Origin: CBDCLY01 sp965218715
GTDB lineage: Bacteria; Bacteroidota; Bacteroidia; Flavobacteriales_E; Vicingaceae
NCBI GenBank assembly: GCA_965218715.1
Contig: CBDCLY010000006.1
Location: forward strand, 1-64,000
Direction: 5' to 3'
Length of the DNA: 64,000 bases
Shown here in pieces: positions 1-8,017 of this stretch. The notes beneath the pieces were generated by a model that was not told where the DNA came from, ran no database searches, and worked only from the letters and a program-made list of their open reading frames with translations. The translations under genes were made by a program, and so were the position numbers. Position 1 is the stretch's first letter; the number at the start of each line of letters is the position of its first letter.

Positions 1-7
1 TTTAAAA

Positions 8-205
8 ATGGAATATCAAGATGATAGTGGTGAAATCGTGGAATTAGATTTTTTGAAGAATAAAGTTACTTCATGTATTAAAGTGGAAAAACAAGTAAAA
101 TCAGAAGGTGAGGTAAGAAAGGCATTTGAGCATGAAGCCAGCCAAGAGTTAAACTACTACTTGACTCATGGTACTGTTAAAAATGAGTGTAAAAGAGATG
201 ACTAA
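8..205 (+). CDS. Small hypothetical protein at the left edge
   Basis: A 65-residue, charged, soluble protein that I do not recognise. The frame stays open to the first base of the window, so the ATG may be internal and the gene may begin upstream. Its end overlaps the likely ATG (183) of the following membrane-protein frame by about 23 bases, which suggests the two were once co-translated. The base composition is very AT-rich, like the rest of the first 5.6 kb. No motif, signal peptide or membrane segment is visible. Confidence 0.35.
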   Translation: MEYQDDSGEIVELDFLKNKVTSCIKVEKQVKSEGEVRKAFEHEASQELNYYLTHGTVKNECKRDD

Positions 206-473
206 ATACTTAAATAACTCAATTCCAGTGGACTTCATTACAACAATAGTTATATGTTCACTACTTTATTATTTGAAGGCAAATATTCCTATTAAGTTAA
301 ATCTAGACATTGAAAATGTTCTTGGTATTGGTAAAACATTAATTGGCATTAGTTCAACTCTAATTGGATTTTTACTTACTGTTATCACATTAATTGTAAC
401 ACTAAAGAAATCTCATCAAGCTTCGAACTCACCCCAGAATTACAGCTTGAACATGATAACTTTACCAATCTAG
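183..473 (+). CDS. Truncated small membrane protein (hypothetical)
   Basis: From ATG 183 the frame gives about 96 residues with two hydrophobic stretches (roughly residues 12-27 and 45-72), ending in a Lys-rich turn and then a short tail of non-hydrophobic, unconvincing sequence. The reading frame looks biological up to about base 400. Downstream, another frame (feature 401-952) becomes the plausible one. I infer that the 3' part of a longer membrane-protein gene has been lost and replaced. An upstream TTG (168) is possible, but the ATG is preferred. Confidence 0.4.
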   Translation: MSVKEMTKYLNNSIPVDFITTIVICSLLYYLKANIPIKLNLDIENVLGIGKTLIGISSTLIGFLLTVITLIVTLKKSHQASNSPQNYSLNMITLPI

Positions 474-952
474 CTCAATTGAGAGAGTTAATTTCAATTT
501 CTGGTAACTCTTACATGCAATTAGAAGAACCAGAGTTGAGTATGCTTCGCGCCATTGCAGCAGATAATACCGGGGAATCAAGCGTTATCGCACAAAATAT
601 ATTATGTTTTGGCTACGGGGAATGTTCTAATACTAGTTCTCAAGCGCAAAGCAGGCTCAAGAGAAAAAGGGATTATTCAACCATGATTAATAAGAAAATT
701 TCAATTGAAAAAAATGTAATCGTTAACCCAGTTCCAGCAAATGAAGATGTAAACATTAATCTTTCAGGTGTAAATATTAGTAATTGTAAGGTTCAAATTA
801 TCGATATGCTTGGTAAAAAATTAGTTGAAAAAAGATTGGTAAGTCAATCACAACGAATAAAAACGAGCCATCTAAAGGAAGGAATTTATCTACTACAAGT
901 ACTTCAAGAGGATAATCCTATCTTTGATAAGAAACTGATAATTAAGCATTAA
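401..952 (+). pseudogene. C-terminal remnant of a T9SS surface protein
   Basis: The frame is coding-like from about base 401 although its first start-like codon is a TTG at 479. It has a helical segment (SMLRAIAADN, then an AQNIL stretch) of the kind found just before sorting domains in large Bacteroidota surface proteins. A type IX sorting domain of about 75 residues follows: NPVPANEDVNI, the beta-strand core VQIIDMLGKK, then LKEGIYLLQV and a Lys-rich end. There is no signal peptide, so the product could not be exported as it stands. This is best read as the 3' end of a large gene fused by deletion behind the membrane-protein frame at 183-473. Confidence 0.55.
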
Positions 953-964
953 TCGTACTTGTTG

Positions 965-2464
965 ATGAAGACGTTTTTATTCATAGGGTTGTTGATATTG
1001 ACTTTACAGGTTAAATCACAGGCTTATACATTAGATCCCAGCTTTAGCATTCCGTTTCAGCTTAAATTCCTTATTAACTCAAGAGGAACGGTAAATAATA
1101 TTTTAGAAAGTAACCTAAATGGGAAAATTTTCCTCACCGGAGAATTTGAAAAAAGCCTAAACGGAAATTTTTACCCAGGCTACATTCGATTGTATAGAAA
1201 TGGGATGTTCGACCTTTCATGCAAAGGGAATACTACTTCAGGATCTTCAAAGGTTAGAATTATTAGTCGTGGAGCCAATGACCTGATTTTAGTGCCAAGT
1301 TTTGCTAACTATCTTCCTTTTGATACACTTGGAAATGTCTCTTTTAATTCTTGGCGTACCAATTATTTGCTAACAGCACGATGCGGACGCGGTGTTAATC
1401 CATATTTTTACCCCAACGGGGCATCCCTAATGATTAAGGCATACAGTTCAACTGGCGGTTGCGCTATTTTTAATCCACCTGACACCTTCCCCCATCGGTA
1501 TATTGTAAAAGTTGACTCTTTGGGTTTATGGGACAGTAGTTTTGTTGCTGATGCCAATGACCAACCTACCGGTTTTATCCCCTATGATAGCAATAGAATA
1601 ATAATTTGGGGTCTAGTTAGAAAGTTTACGCATTATGATGGTCAAAGAGTGAACGGACTTTGTAGGATTTTTCTAGATGGCACTCTGGATACCACTTTTC
1701 ACAGCCCTTTAAAAGACACGGTTGCTTTTGGGTTATTTAAACCTTTCATGCTTCCAGAAAAGAAAGAATTATTCTTGTTAGGAGATTTCCATTTGGCAGG
1801 CGACACGGCTAAGCTTAGAAATATTGTGCGATTAAAGGAAAATGGAGACCTTGATAGTAGCTTCTCCTATAGTTACGCAAGTCATTCAACAGGATGGAAC
1901 AGTTCAATGAGTTCTGTAGTTACTACATTAGATGGAGGCTATCTTGTTTCAGGAATCTTTGATTCCTACCAAGGCTACAGTAAAAATGCTATTGTGAAAT
2001 TAGATTCCAATGGAATTGTTGAACCTCAATTTTTCACTTCTTTAGGTCCAGATAGTTCAAGCCAACAAGGAATGGGCCTGCCATTTGTGAGCATAAGCAA
2101 GTCTAAATTTGGTGGGTACTATGTGTATGGAGATTTCGCAAAATGGGATGGAGTTTCAATTCCCAATCCCATTGTAAGAATCCATGACCAAACCACTGGT
2201 TTGTTAAGCCAAAATAAGCCCTCTAGCAAGTTCCAATTGTATCCTAATCCTTCTTATGACCATATTGTTGTTAGGGGCTTAAATGGGCTGGGAATCAACT
2301 CCATTGCTATTCGGAATCTATTGGGTCAAGAACAAGAAATCACTTGGGAAAACAAATCAGGTGCTTTAGTAAAAGTAAATACAGCAAACCTGCCCTCTGG
2401 GGTTTATGTGATTGCCCTTGAAACCAAGGAAGGAGTCTTTAGTAAAAAGTTCATTAAGCAGTAG
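965..2464 (+). CDS. Secreted beta-propeller protein with T9SS sorting domain
   Basis: About 499 residues from ATG 965 (an in-frame TTG lies at 959). It starts with a signal peptide (hydrophobic residues 4-17, ending near KSQA). The middle has repeats of the delta-60/DUF5122 propeller type, with recurring LD-x-x-F motifs such as LDPSF, LDTTF and LDSSF and strands of the kind found in predicted WD-like blades. The last 80 residues are a type IX sorting domain (FQLYPNPSYD, then GVYVIAL and KKFIKQ). It should cross the outer membrane through the T9SS and be attached to or released from the surface. Its ligand is unknown. It starts 12 bases after the remnant at 401-952. Confidence 0.8.
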   Translation: MKTFLFIGLLILTLQVKSQAYTLDPSFSIPFQLKFLINSRGTVNNILESNLNGKIFLTGEFEKSLNGNFYPGYIRLYRNGMFDLSCKGNTTSGSSKVRIISRGANDLILVPSFANYLPFDTLGNVSFNSWRTNYLLTARCGRGVNPYFYPNGASLMIKAYSSTGGCAIFNPPDTFPHRYIVKVDSLGLWDSSFVADANDQPTGFIPYDSNRIIIWGLVRKFTHYDGQRVNGLCRIFLDGTLDTTFHSPLKDTVAFGLFKPFMLPEKKELFLLGDFHLAGDTAKLRNIVRLKENGDLDSSFSYSYASHSTGWNSSMSSVVTTLDGGYLVSGIFDSYQGYSKNAIVKLDSNGIVEPQFFTSLGPDSSSQQGMGLPFVSISKSKFGGYYVYGDFAKWDGVSIPNPIVRIHDQTTGLLSQNKPSSKFQLYPNPSYDHIVVRGLNGLGINSIAIRNLLGQEQEITWENKSGALVKVNTANLPSGVYVIALETKEGVFSKKFIKQ

Positions 2465-2637
2465 GTTTTCTTGGGTCCAATTTAGGTCAAGCTTTTTTAA
2501 AACACCTACAAGAAAATCCATCGAAAGAAATGATTCAGTTCATTATTTGGCTTATTATTCAAACACTTATGTAAGTCGCAAGAAACCAAACATTGTAGTT
2601 TTTTTCGACTACATTCCAATTGTTCCTTTCAGGATTA

Positions 2638-3927
2638 CTACTTTAATCCTTTGACATTCCCAATAGTTTTTATTTTGCCATTATTATTGTTCCATGCTTC
2701 AAAAAAGTCATCAATATGATCACTCTCCACCTCGCCTATATATTCTAAAAATTGCTTTTCAGTCGCATGGCCTGTTACTGCCATAATACTCTTATTAGGC
2801 AGTTCGTTGTAATGATTGGTTGCGAAGGACCTTCTGCAAGTGTGAGATTTAATCAATTCCCATTTTTCAAACCTTCCTGTTTCTTTTAGGTGTGTAAAAT
2901 TGTTCTGCTTTGAACCCTCAATTTCATACGTAAGCCCCACAACCTTGCAAACTTCCTTTATGTACTTATTAAAATTTTGGTTAGATATTGGCCTTGGAAA
3001 ACCACCAAGTCTATCCAGAATCCGTTTGGCTTGAGCATGAACAGGAACATTTACAGTTTTAGCAGTTTTACTTTGGGTATACTGGATATAAATGTTCCCG
3101 GAAGTGTGCTTTTTTAGATTATCTTTTGTCAACTTCATTAAATCACCAGACCTACAACCCGTCCAACAACCAATAATCAACCAATCGCGTGCGTTTTCTA
3201 AATACTCACTCCCTTTAAAACCCTCAATTAACAGCAACTCCGATTTATTCAAGGTTGTAAATATTGTTTTATCATTTGGGGCAGAAAAACTCCTACTTAA
3301 GGATTGTTCATTGATAACCATTCCTCGCTCCTTGGCATCTCTGCAAACGGATTTAATAATCGTAATATCCTTATTAAGGCTCTTTGGCGCAAGCCCTAAA
3401 GTATTTCTTCCAAATTTTAGATAGTCTTCATGAAAATTTAAATCCACCTCTATCAACTTAAATGAGTGCTTCTTAAAAGCCTCAAACTTCTCTAACCTCT
3501 TAATGGTTGTTTGATGGTTTTTGATTGTACCTAGCGCTACCCCTGTTTTACCATTTCTTACACGATTTGATAACCTTTCTACATATCCTTTAATAATGGG
3601 AATAAGTGCCGTCAAATCAAATCCCTCGCCCTTTCCCTGCCACTCCATTATTACCCTTTCCAACCAAGCCTTATTAATTACCTCAACACTTGTAATGGTT
3701 TCATTTCTTCCTGTATGAATCAGGTCTTCCAATTTTCGTAAATCCTTTTCTAAATTGAGTTTATCAGCGAATTCTGCTTTAGGTTTAATCCCATTCAATC
3801 CCCAAAATTTTGGATTAATAGTTTTGGAAGTTGTCGCGCTGAGGTCTATAGTTCGACCGTCTCGAAAACGAATATAAATAGTGGATGGGTTTTTCTTGCC
3901 TTTAATCAAAAATTTAACTGATGCCAT
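2638..3927 (-). CDS. Tyrosine recombinase/integrase
   Basis: 429 residues in the usual Bacteroidota integrase layout: an N-terminal arm-binding domain (about 1-90), a SAM-like core-binding domain (about 100-205) and a catalytic domain (about 215-410). Catalytic residues are visible: Arg in CRSGDL, the His-x-x-Arg box in HTCRRSFATN, His in TGHATEKQF and the Tyr nucleophile in LEYIG. The gene is intact. It points away from the abiH gene at 4471 and lies 540 bases from it, with short direct repeats in the gap. It is probably the integrase of a small or decayed mobile element. No transfer, relaxase or phage structural genes are visible nearby. Confidence 0.9.
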   Translation of the reverse strand: MASVKFLIKGKKNPSTIYIRFRDGRTIDLSATTSKTINPKFWGLNGIKPKAEFADKLNLEKDLRKLEDLIHTGRNETITSVEVINKAWLERVIMEWQGKGEGFDLTALIPIIKGYVERLSNRVRNGKTGVALGTIKNHQTTIKRLEKFEAFKKHSFKLIEVDLNFHEDYLKFGRNTLGLAPKSLNKDITIIKSVCRDAKERGMVINEQSLSRSFSAPNDKTIFTTLNKSELLLIEGFKGSEYLENARDWLIIGCWTGCRSGDLMKLTKDNLKKHTSGNIYIQYTQSKTAKTVNVPVHAQAKRILDRLGGFPRPISNQNFNKYIKEVCKVVGLTYEIEGSKQNNFTHLKETGRFEKWELIKSHTCRRSFATNHYNELPNKSIMAVTGHATEKQFLEYIGEVESDHIDDFFEAWNNNNGKIKTIGNVKGLK

Positions 3928-4115
3928 GTTTTATATTTATAACCAAATTACTTCTTTCCCCACATTTTCCCCACATTTTCCTAATTTATATTTACTTAGT
4001 TGAATTTAAATTTACTTCAGCCCTATTACTGAAATCCAATAATAAGTTAGATTATATAATATTCCATCGAAACGACATACCCTTTTTAGTGTTATAAAAT
4101 TAATTAGGTTATGAC

Positions 4116-4241
4116 CCTAGACAAGTCACAATAAGAAATCCTCACCATTCGGTGGGGATTTTTTGGTTATAACACTTCTTGGCTGGGGTGAGAAGTTTAT
4201 CCGACGAAATGGAATGAAGGCGGAAATCCTAGACAAGTCAC
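4116..4241. repeat. 14-bp direct repeat pair, possible att-like site
   Basis: The 14-mer CCTAGACAAGTCAC occurs at 4116-4129 and again at 4228-4241, 112 bases apart, in the gap between the integrase and abiH. Its look is close to the 3' end of a tRNA, as tyrosine-integrase cores often are, but no tRNA body is attached to either copy. It may be an att core, a scar of a past excision, or chance. Confidence 0.3.
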
Positions 4242-4339
4242 CAAAAGCAGAAATGCTAGCCCAAAAGCTTGGATTTTTTGCTTTAATAAAATATCCTACG
4301 GGAAGAGAAGTCAATCCCACAGAATGGAAGCGGGTATAG
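4121..4339 (+). pseudogene. Orphan coding-like fragment (3' end of an unknown gene)
   Basis: The frame is open from the TAG at 4118 to a TAG at 4337-4339. The last 50 or so codons look strongly protein-like (for example KAEILDKSPKAEMLAQKLGF and a C-terminus TEWKRV), but there is no good start and the 5' part coincides with a terminator hairpin. The only ATG (4214) would give 41 residues. I read it as a displaced gene end, of the sort left when an element inserts into or excises from a gene. I cannot name the parent family. Confidence 0.35.
4136..4164 (+). terminator. Rho-independent terminator-like hairpin
   Basis: An 11-base near-perfect stem (left arm 4136-4146, right arm 4151-4161, one G-T pair) around the loop ATTC, running into six T residues at 4159-4164. 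No intact gene ends just upstream on the plus strand, so it may have come in with the DNA fragment that contains it. Confidence 0.6.
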
Positions 4340-4470
4340 AAGTTAATTCAAACAAGGCAATGAATAAAAATTGAAGAATTAATGATTAAAGAACTTAAAG
4401 TAAAAACTTATCTAATTGATTGGGTTCTCTTAAATTTATCTAACCATTAGAATGAGATAGATTAATCGTA

Positions 4471-5571
4471 ATGAAAGACTTAATAATAGTTATTGGCAAT
4501 GGCTTCGACTTAGCTCATGATGTTAAAACCGATTACAAGACTTTTATTCAATTGATGTTAGAAAGATCTATCAATTCATCCCCTAATCTTGAAAACAATT
4601 CTAGTGAGGAGAATTTTCCATTCAAACAGCATTTCATCAATGCCTTAAACTTTAAAGGATTATCAGATAAAACCTATGATTTTGTAAAGAGGGATATTAC
4701 TGGATCAATTATTCCTTATAAATCAGAGCTTCCACTTCTTCTAACAAAGTTCTTCTTATTAGAAAAAAATTGGGGCCATTCTAACCTAATCTTTAAAAAT
4801 CAATTGTTTTCAACTTTCTTTAAAAATCAAAACAAAATTTGGAATAATATTGAGGAGGTATATTACCATGAATTACTATCAATATTAGACATTGATAAAA
4901 TTTCAAGGAAAGATTATAGAGGAATAAAGAAAAACGAAATTTTAAGGTCAAGAGTCCTAGAATTTAACAAAGAATTTGAAGAGATTAAAACTCAACTCAA
5001 GGAGTACCTTTCAAAAATAGAGACTACTAAAAAGCCAGATATAGAATCTTTCTTTGAAAGATTAACTTTAAACTATAAGGACCATTACATCTTAAATTTT
5101 AACTATACCAAAACTGCGGAATACTATTTTGAAAAATCAAAAATTAACTATATCCATGGGAGTGTTGATTCAGATATTATTTTTGGTTTTGGAAACGATC
5201 AAGATTTTTATTATCCAATTCTTAAAGAATTGGATATAGATGAATTATTAGAAAATTTTAAAACATACAAATACTCAGAATTTGAAAATTATTCAGAACT
5301 ATTAAACAAACTAGTCTATTCTGAAAAACAATTTGATGTTGTTGTTATAGGACATTCTTTAGGTTCCACAGATAAAACTCTTTTAAAAGAAATTTTCGAA
5401 AATGAATTCTGCAAAAAGATTGAAATTCTAAAAAGAGGAGATTTACCCGAAAGAAAAAGGAAAAGGGAATGGAAAAAAATTCAAATGGCTGCCGCAAGAA
5501 TATTCGATAATGACATTGATGTTAGAAGAAAGATTAAAAGTTTAAAGATTTCCAAAAGCTTCCCCGGGTAA
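4471..5571 (+). CDS. abiH: AbiH family abortive phage infection protein
   Basis: 366 residues. The N-terminus carries the AbiH signature, a Rossmann-like start IIVIGNGFDLAHDVKTDY, and the C-terminal third carries VVVIGHSLGSTDK, also typical of this family (PF14253). The central part (about 60-230) is helical and charged, with an LNFNYTKTAEYYF stretch around residue 210. Members of the family act after phage infection and stop phage production at the cost of the cell; the biochemical activity is not settled. It stands alone, very AT-rich, next to a tyrosine integrase, which fits an acquired defence gene. No toxin, methylase or second defence gene is adjacent. ATG 4471 agrees with the family N-terminus. 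Confidence 0.85.
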   Translation: MKDLIIVIGNGFDLAHDVKTDYKTFIQLMLERSINSSPNLENNSSEENFPFKQHFINALNFKGLSDKTYDFVKRDITGSIIPYKSELPLLLTKFFLLEKNWGHSNLIFKNQLFSTFFKNQNKIWNNIEEVYYHELLSILDIDKISRKDYRGIKKNEILRSRVLEFNKEFEEIKTQLKEYLSKIETTKKPDIESFFERLTLNYKDHYILNFNYTKTAEYYFEKSKINYIHGSVDSDIIFGFGNDQDFYYPILKELDIDELLENFKTYKYSEFENYSELLNKLVYSEKQFDVVVIGHSLGSTDKTLLKEIFENEFCKKIEILKRGDLPERKRKREWKKIQMAAARIFDNDIDVRRKIKSLKISKSFPG

Positions 5572-5605
5572 GATTTAGAATGATTTTTTAGTTCCATCCC
5601 CTTTT

Positions 5606-5636
5606 TTGGGCTTAGTGAATTAATCTTCTACCTTCG
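5606..5636 (+). promoter_or_regulatory. Probable Bacteroidota-type promoter
   Basis: TTG at 5606-5608 is followed after 20 bases by TACCTTCG (5629-5636), one mismatch from the flavobacterial -7 box TAnnTTTG. The ATG of the secreted protein at 5656 lies 19 bases downstream. Match judged by eye. Confidence 0.5.
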
Positions 5637-5655
5637 TACAATAATAATCAATCTG

Positions 5656-6525
5656 ATGAAAACGACCTACTATAAAGCCACTGCCTTATTTGCATTTATC
5701 TTAATCACCTTGCCACTATTGGCGCAGGTACAAATCATGAACATCGCAGTATCTAACCCTCCTGCAACATCATGTTCATCAACAGACTTAACTGTTTCTG
5801 GACAAGTTTGGTCGTCTTACCCATTGGATCAAATCAATGTAAACCAATCTGGGAATTCAATTGTGATTAATGTAATTTACCAAGACGTAATTGCTTCTCC
5901 AACCATCACCAACTTCTCACACAACGTTCAAATTGGTCAACTCGCAGCTGGTAATTATCAGGTGATAGGAAATGGATATTTAGGCCGGTCATTAAAAAGC
6001 ACCTTAAATAATAACTTAAGCGTAAACGCTGGTGGCCCAATTGTGAATCTTGGCCCAGATACAACCCTTTGTATCGGAGACTCAATCTTGTTAAATGCAA
6101 GTTCTGCAAACGCTTCTTATTCTTGGTCGACAAGCAGCTTAGATTCAGCAATTTGGGTAAAGTCTGCTGGAGTTTATTCTGTTATTGTAAGTGATGGAAG
6201 TGGATGTTCAGCAAGTGATACAATTAATGTTTCTTTTACTTCTTGCTCCACTGGTTTAAATGACATCTTTTCTTCAGAAGCATTAAACATTTTCCCTAAT
6301 CCTGCAAGTTCTTTCCTTACAATTGATTGTCCGAAAGCATGGCTTGGAGAAAACATAGAAATAACTTTAAGGGATTTAAAAGGAAGTAACATGATTAACC
6401 TTCGAGTTGTGAATGCAAAGGAGCAGTTAAATCTTGCCATTCCCCAATTACCAAATGGAATTTATGTACTTGATTTGAAAACAAACTTGAAATCCTTGAA
6501 TCGAAAAATTTCGATCGTACAGTAA
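5656..6525 (+). CDS. Secreted PKD-like protein with T9SS sorting domain
   Basis: 289 residues. A signal peptide covers about residues 1-23 (ends near LLAQV). The middle has an Ig/PKD-type module of the kind common in Bacteroidota adhesins, starting NLGPDTTLCIGDSILLNA and ending with paired Cys (GCSASDTINVSFTSC). The C-terminal 75 residues are a type IX sorting domain (LNIFPNPASSFLTID, then LPNGIYVLDL, then a Lys/Arg-rich end). It is small for its class, with a single Ig-like unit, so it may be a surface anchor or a small adhesin. It has its own likely promoter and is not obviously in an operon with abiH. Confidence 0.8.
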   Translation: MKTTYYKATALFAFILITLPLLAQVQIMNIAVSNPPATSCSSTDLTVSGQVWSSYPLDQINVNQSGNSIVINVIYQDVIASPTITNFSHNVQIGQLAAGNYQVIGNGYLGRSLKSTLNNNLSVNAGGPIVNLGPDTTLCIGDSILLNASSANASYSWSTSSLDSAIWVKSAGVYSVIVSDGSGCSASDTINVSFTSCSTGLNDIFSSEALNIFPNPASSFLTIDCPKAWLGENIEITLRDLKGSNMINLRVVNAKEQLNLAIPQLPNGIYVLDLKTNLKSLNRKISIVQ

Positions 6526-6646
6526 TTCAAATTACCCAATTTCCTGGCTTCTTCTGGAAGTCATTTGTCTTAATAAAGTGTTGATAATTAGGCAAGCATA
6601 TCCTCATTGCCTTTAGTATCTTTGAATCACATTTATACCATTTCAA

Positions 6647-8017
6647 ATGAAAAAAATCATTTACTCGCTTGCAGTAATAAGCCTTGGATTGTTTGCTTGT
6701 TCAAGCCCAGAAACCCCTAATTATCTTGTATTCTCTGGAGATATTTCCAATACGGATGCGGAACAAATTGTAATTACAGGTCCAGAATTTAACCAGGGAA
6801 TTGATATTGATTCTTTAGGCCATTTTTCTGATACTTTATGGATAGACACGAATGGACATTATTCGTTTCGTGTTCAATATGAAAGTTCTGCCTTGTATCT
6901 TCAAAAAGGAAAGAATTTGAATTTAAGCATGGATGCAAAAAAATTCGATGAAAGCATTCAGTACTCTGGCCTGGGAGCTGTTGAAAACATTGCCTTGGCC
7001 AAATTGTATTTGTGTGAGGAAGGTGTTATTGGCGAAAGGAATGAGTTTTTTGCTCAAGAAGAGTCGGCCTTTTTAGAGGACCTTCAATTGATGAGGGATA
7101 GCAGCATGGCTCTTTTATCAGATCCGAATCTAAATGCACAATTTAAAGCCCAAGAAAAAAAGAATGCCGATTATACTTTTGCTCTGAACTTGGAGAAATA
7201 TCCAAGTTATCATGCTCACTATGCTGAAAAAGAAGACTTTGAAGCGAGTGATGAATTCATGTCGAATCAAATTCAAATTGAACGCAACGATGAAGCTGCC
7301 TATAAAGAATCTAAGAGCTACAGAAATCTAGTTGGATACTTATTTACCAAAGACATCAATGCAGCCTACGAGGAAAGCTTAGATTACAATAGAGCCATTA
7401 TCGAGGCCACAGGAAAAGTAGAAAATACATACATCAAGGAGGAATTGCTTCATGGCTATGCAAGAATGTTGATGAGTCCAACTGAAGACTTGCAAGAAAT
7501 TTATGATTTCTTAATGGCTGAAGTGAGCAATGAAAGCTATAGAGCTTCCTATGAAGAAAGTTTTGAAAGCTTAATAAAACTGGCAAAGGGAATGCCTTCA
7601 CCAACTTTTGAGGCTTATGAAAACCATTCAGGTGGCACTACCTCATTTAATGACTTAAAAGGGAAGTATACTTATATTGATGTATGGGCTACTTGGTGTG
7701 GACCATGTCTTGCAGAAATTCCTTCTTTAAAAGAAGTTGAAGAAGCTTATCATGGAAAAAACATCAATTTTGTAAGTACCTCAATCGACCAAGCAGAAGA
7801 TCATGATACATGGCTTGAAATGGTAAATGATAAAGAATTAGGTGGAATGCAATTGATGGCCGACAATGCATGGCAGTCTGAGTTTGTTAAAAATTATCAA
7901 ATCAATGGCATTCCACGTTTTATCCTGGTAGATCCTGAAGGTAATATTGTAAGTGCTGATGCACCTAGACCTTCTAATCCTAAATTAAAGGAATTATTGG
8001 ATGAATTGGATATCTAA
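6647..8017 (+). CDS. TlpA-like thioredoxin-fold lipoprotein
   Basis: 456 residues. A lipoprotein signal is visible, with the lipobox ending at Cys18 (LGLFACSS). An N-terminal DUF4369-like beta domain (about 25-115) and a helical linker precede a C-terminal thioredoxin domain (about 320-456). The active site is WATWCGPC, and the cis-Pro motif INGIPRF is present. Proteins of this layout are periplasmic disulfide reductases anchored to a membrane, helping to fold secreted proteins or mature cytochromes. The stop overlaps the next gene by 17 bases, so the two are probably made together. Confidence 0.85.
   Translation: MKKIIYSLAVISLGLFACSSPETPNYLVFSGDISNTDAEQIVITGPEFNQGIDIDSLGHFSDTLWIDTNGHYSFRVQYESSALYLQKGKNLNLSMDAKKFDESIQYSGLGAVENIALAKLYLCEEGVIGERNEFFAQEESAFLEDLQLMRDSSMALLSDPNLNAQFKAQEKKNADYTFALNLEKYPSYHAHYAEKEDFEASDEFMSNQIQIERNDEAAYKESKSYRNLVGYLFTKDINAAYEESLDYNRAIIEATGKVENTYIKEELLHGYARMLMSPTEDLQEIYDFLMAEVSNESYRASYEESFESLIKLAKGMPSPTFEAYENHSGGTTSFNDLKGKYTYIDVWATWCGPCLAEIPSLKEVEEAYHGKNINFVSTSIDQAEDHDTWLEMVNDKELGGMQLMADNAWQSEFVKNYQINGIPRFILVDPEGNIVSADAPRPSNPKLKELLDELDI

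Larger units (their letters stand above)
3928..4470. other. Gene-poor gap between integrase and abiH
   Basis: Very AT-rich DNA. It holds a hairpin with a T-run (4136-4164), a short coding-like fragment (4121-4339) and a 14-base perfect direct repeat, CCTAGACAAGTCAC, at 4116-4129 and 4228-4241. This is where an attachment site would be expected, upstream of the integrase start, but no crossover core can be proved. The remaining bases (4340-4470) show nothing I recognise apart from the likely upstream region of abiH. Confidence 0.5.

Noticed and set aside
4126..4320. 64-codon minus-strand frame between integrase and abiH
   Set aside because: The plus-strand frame over the same bases reads more like protein and ends in a stop; the minus frame includes the terminator stem.
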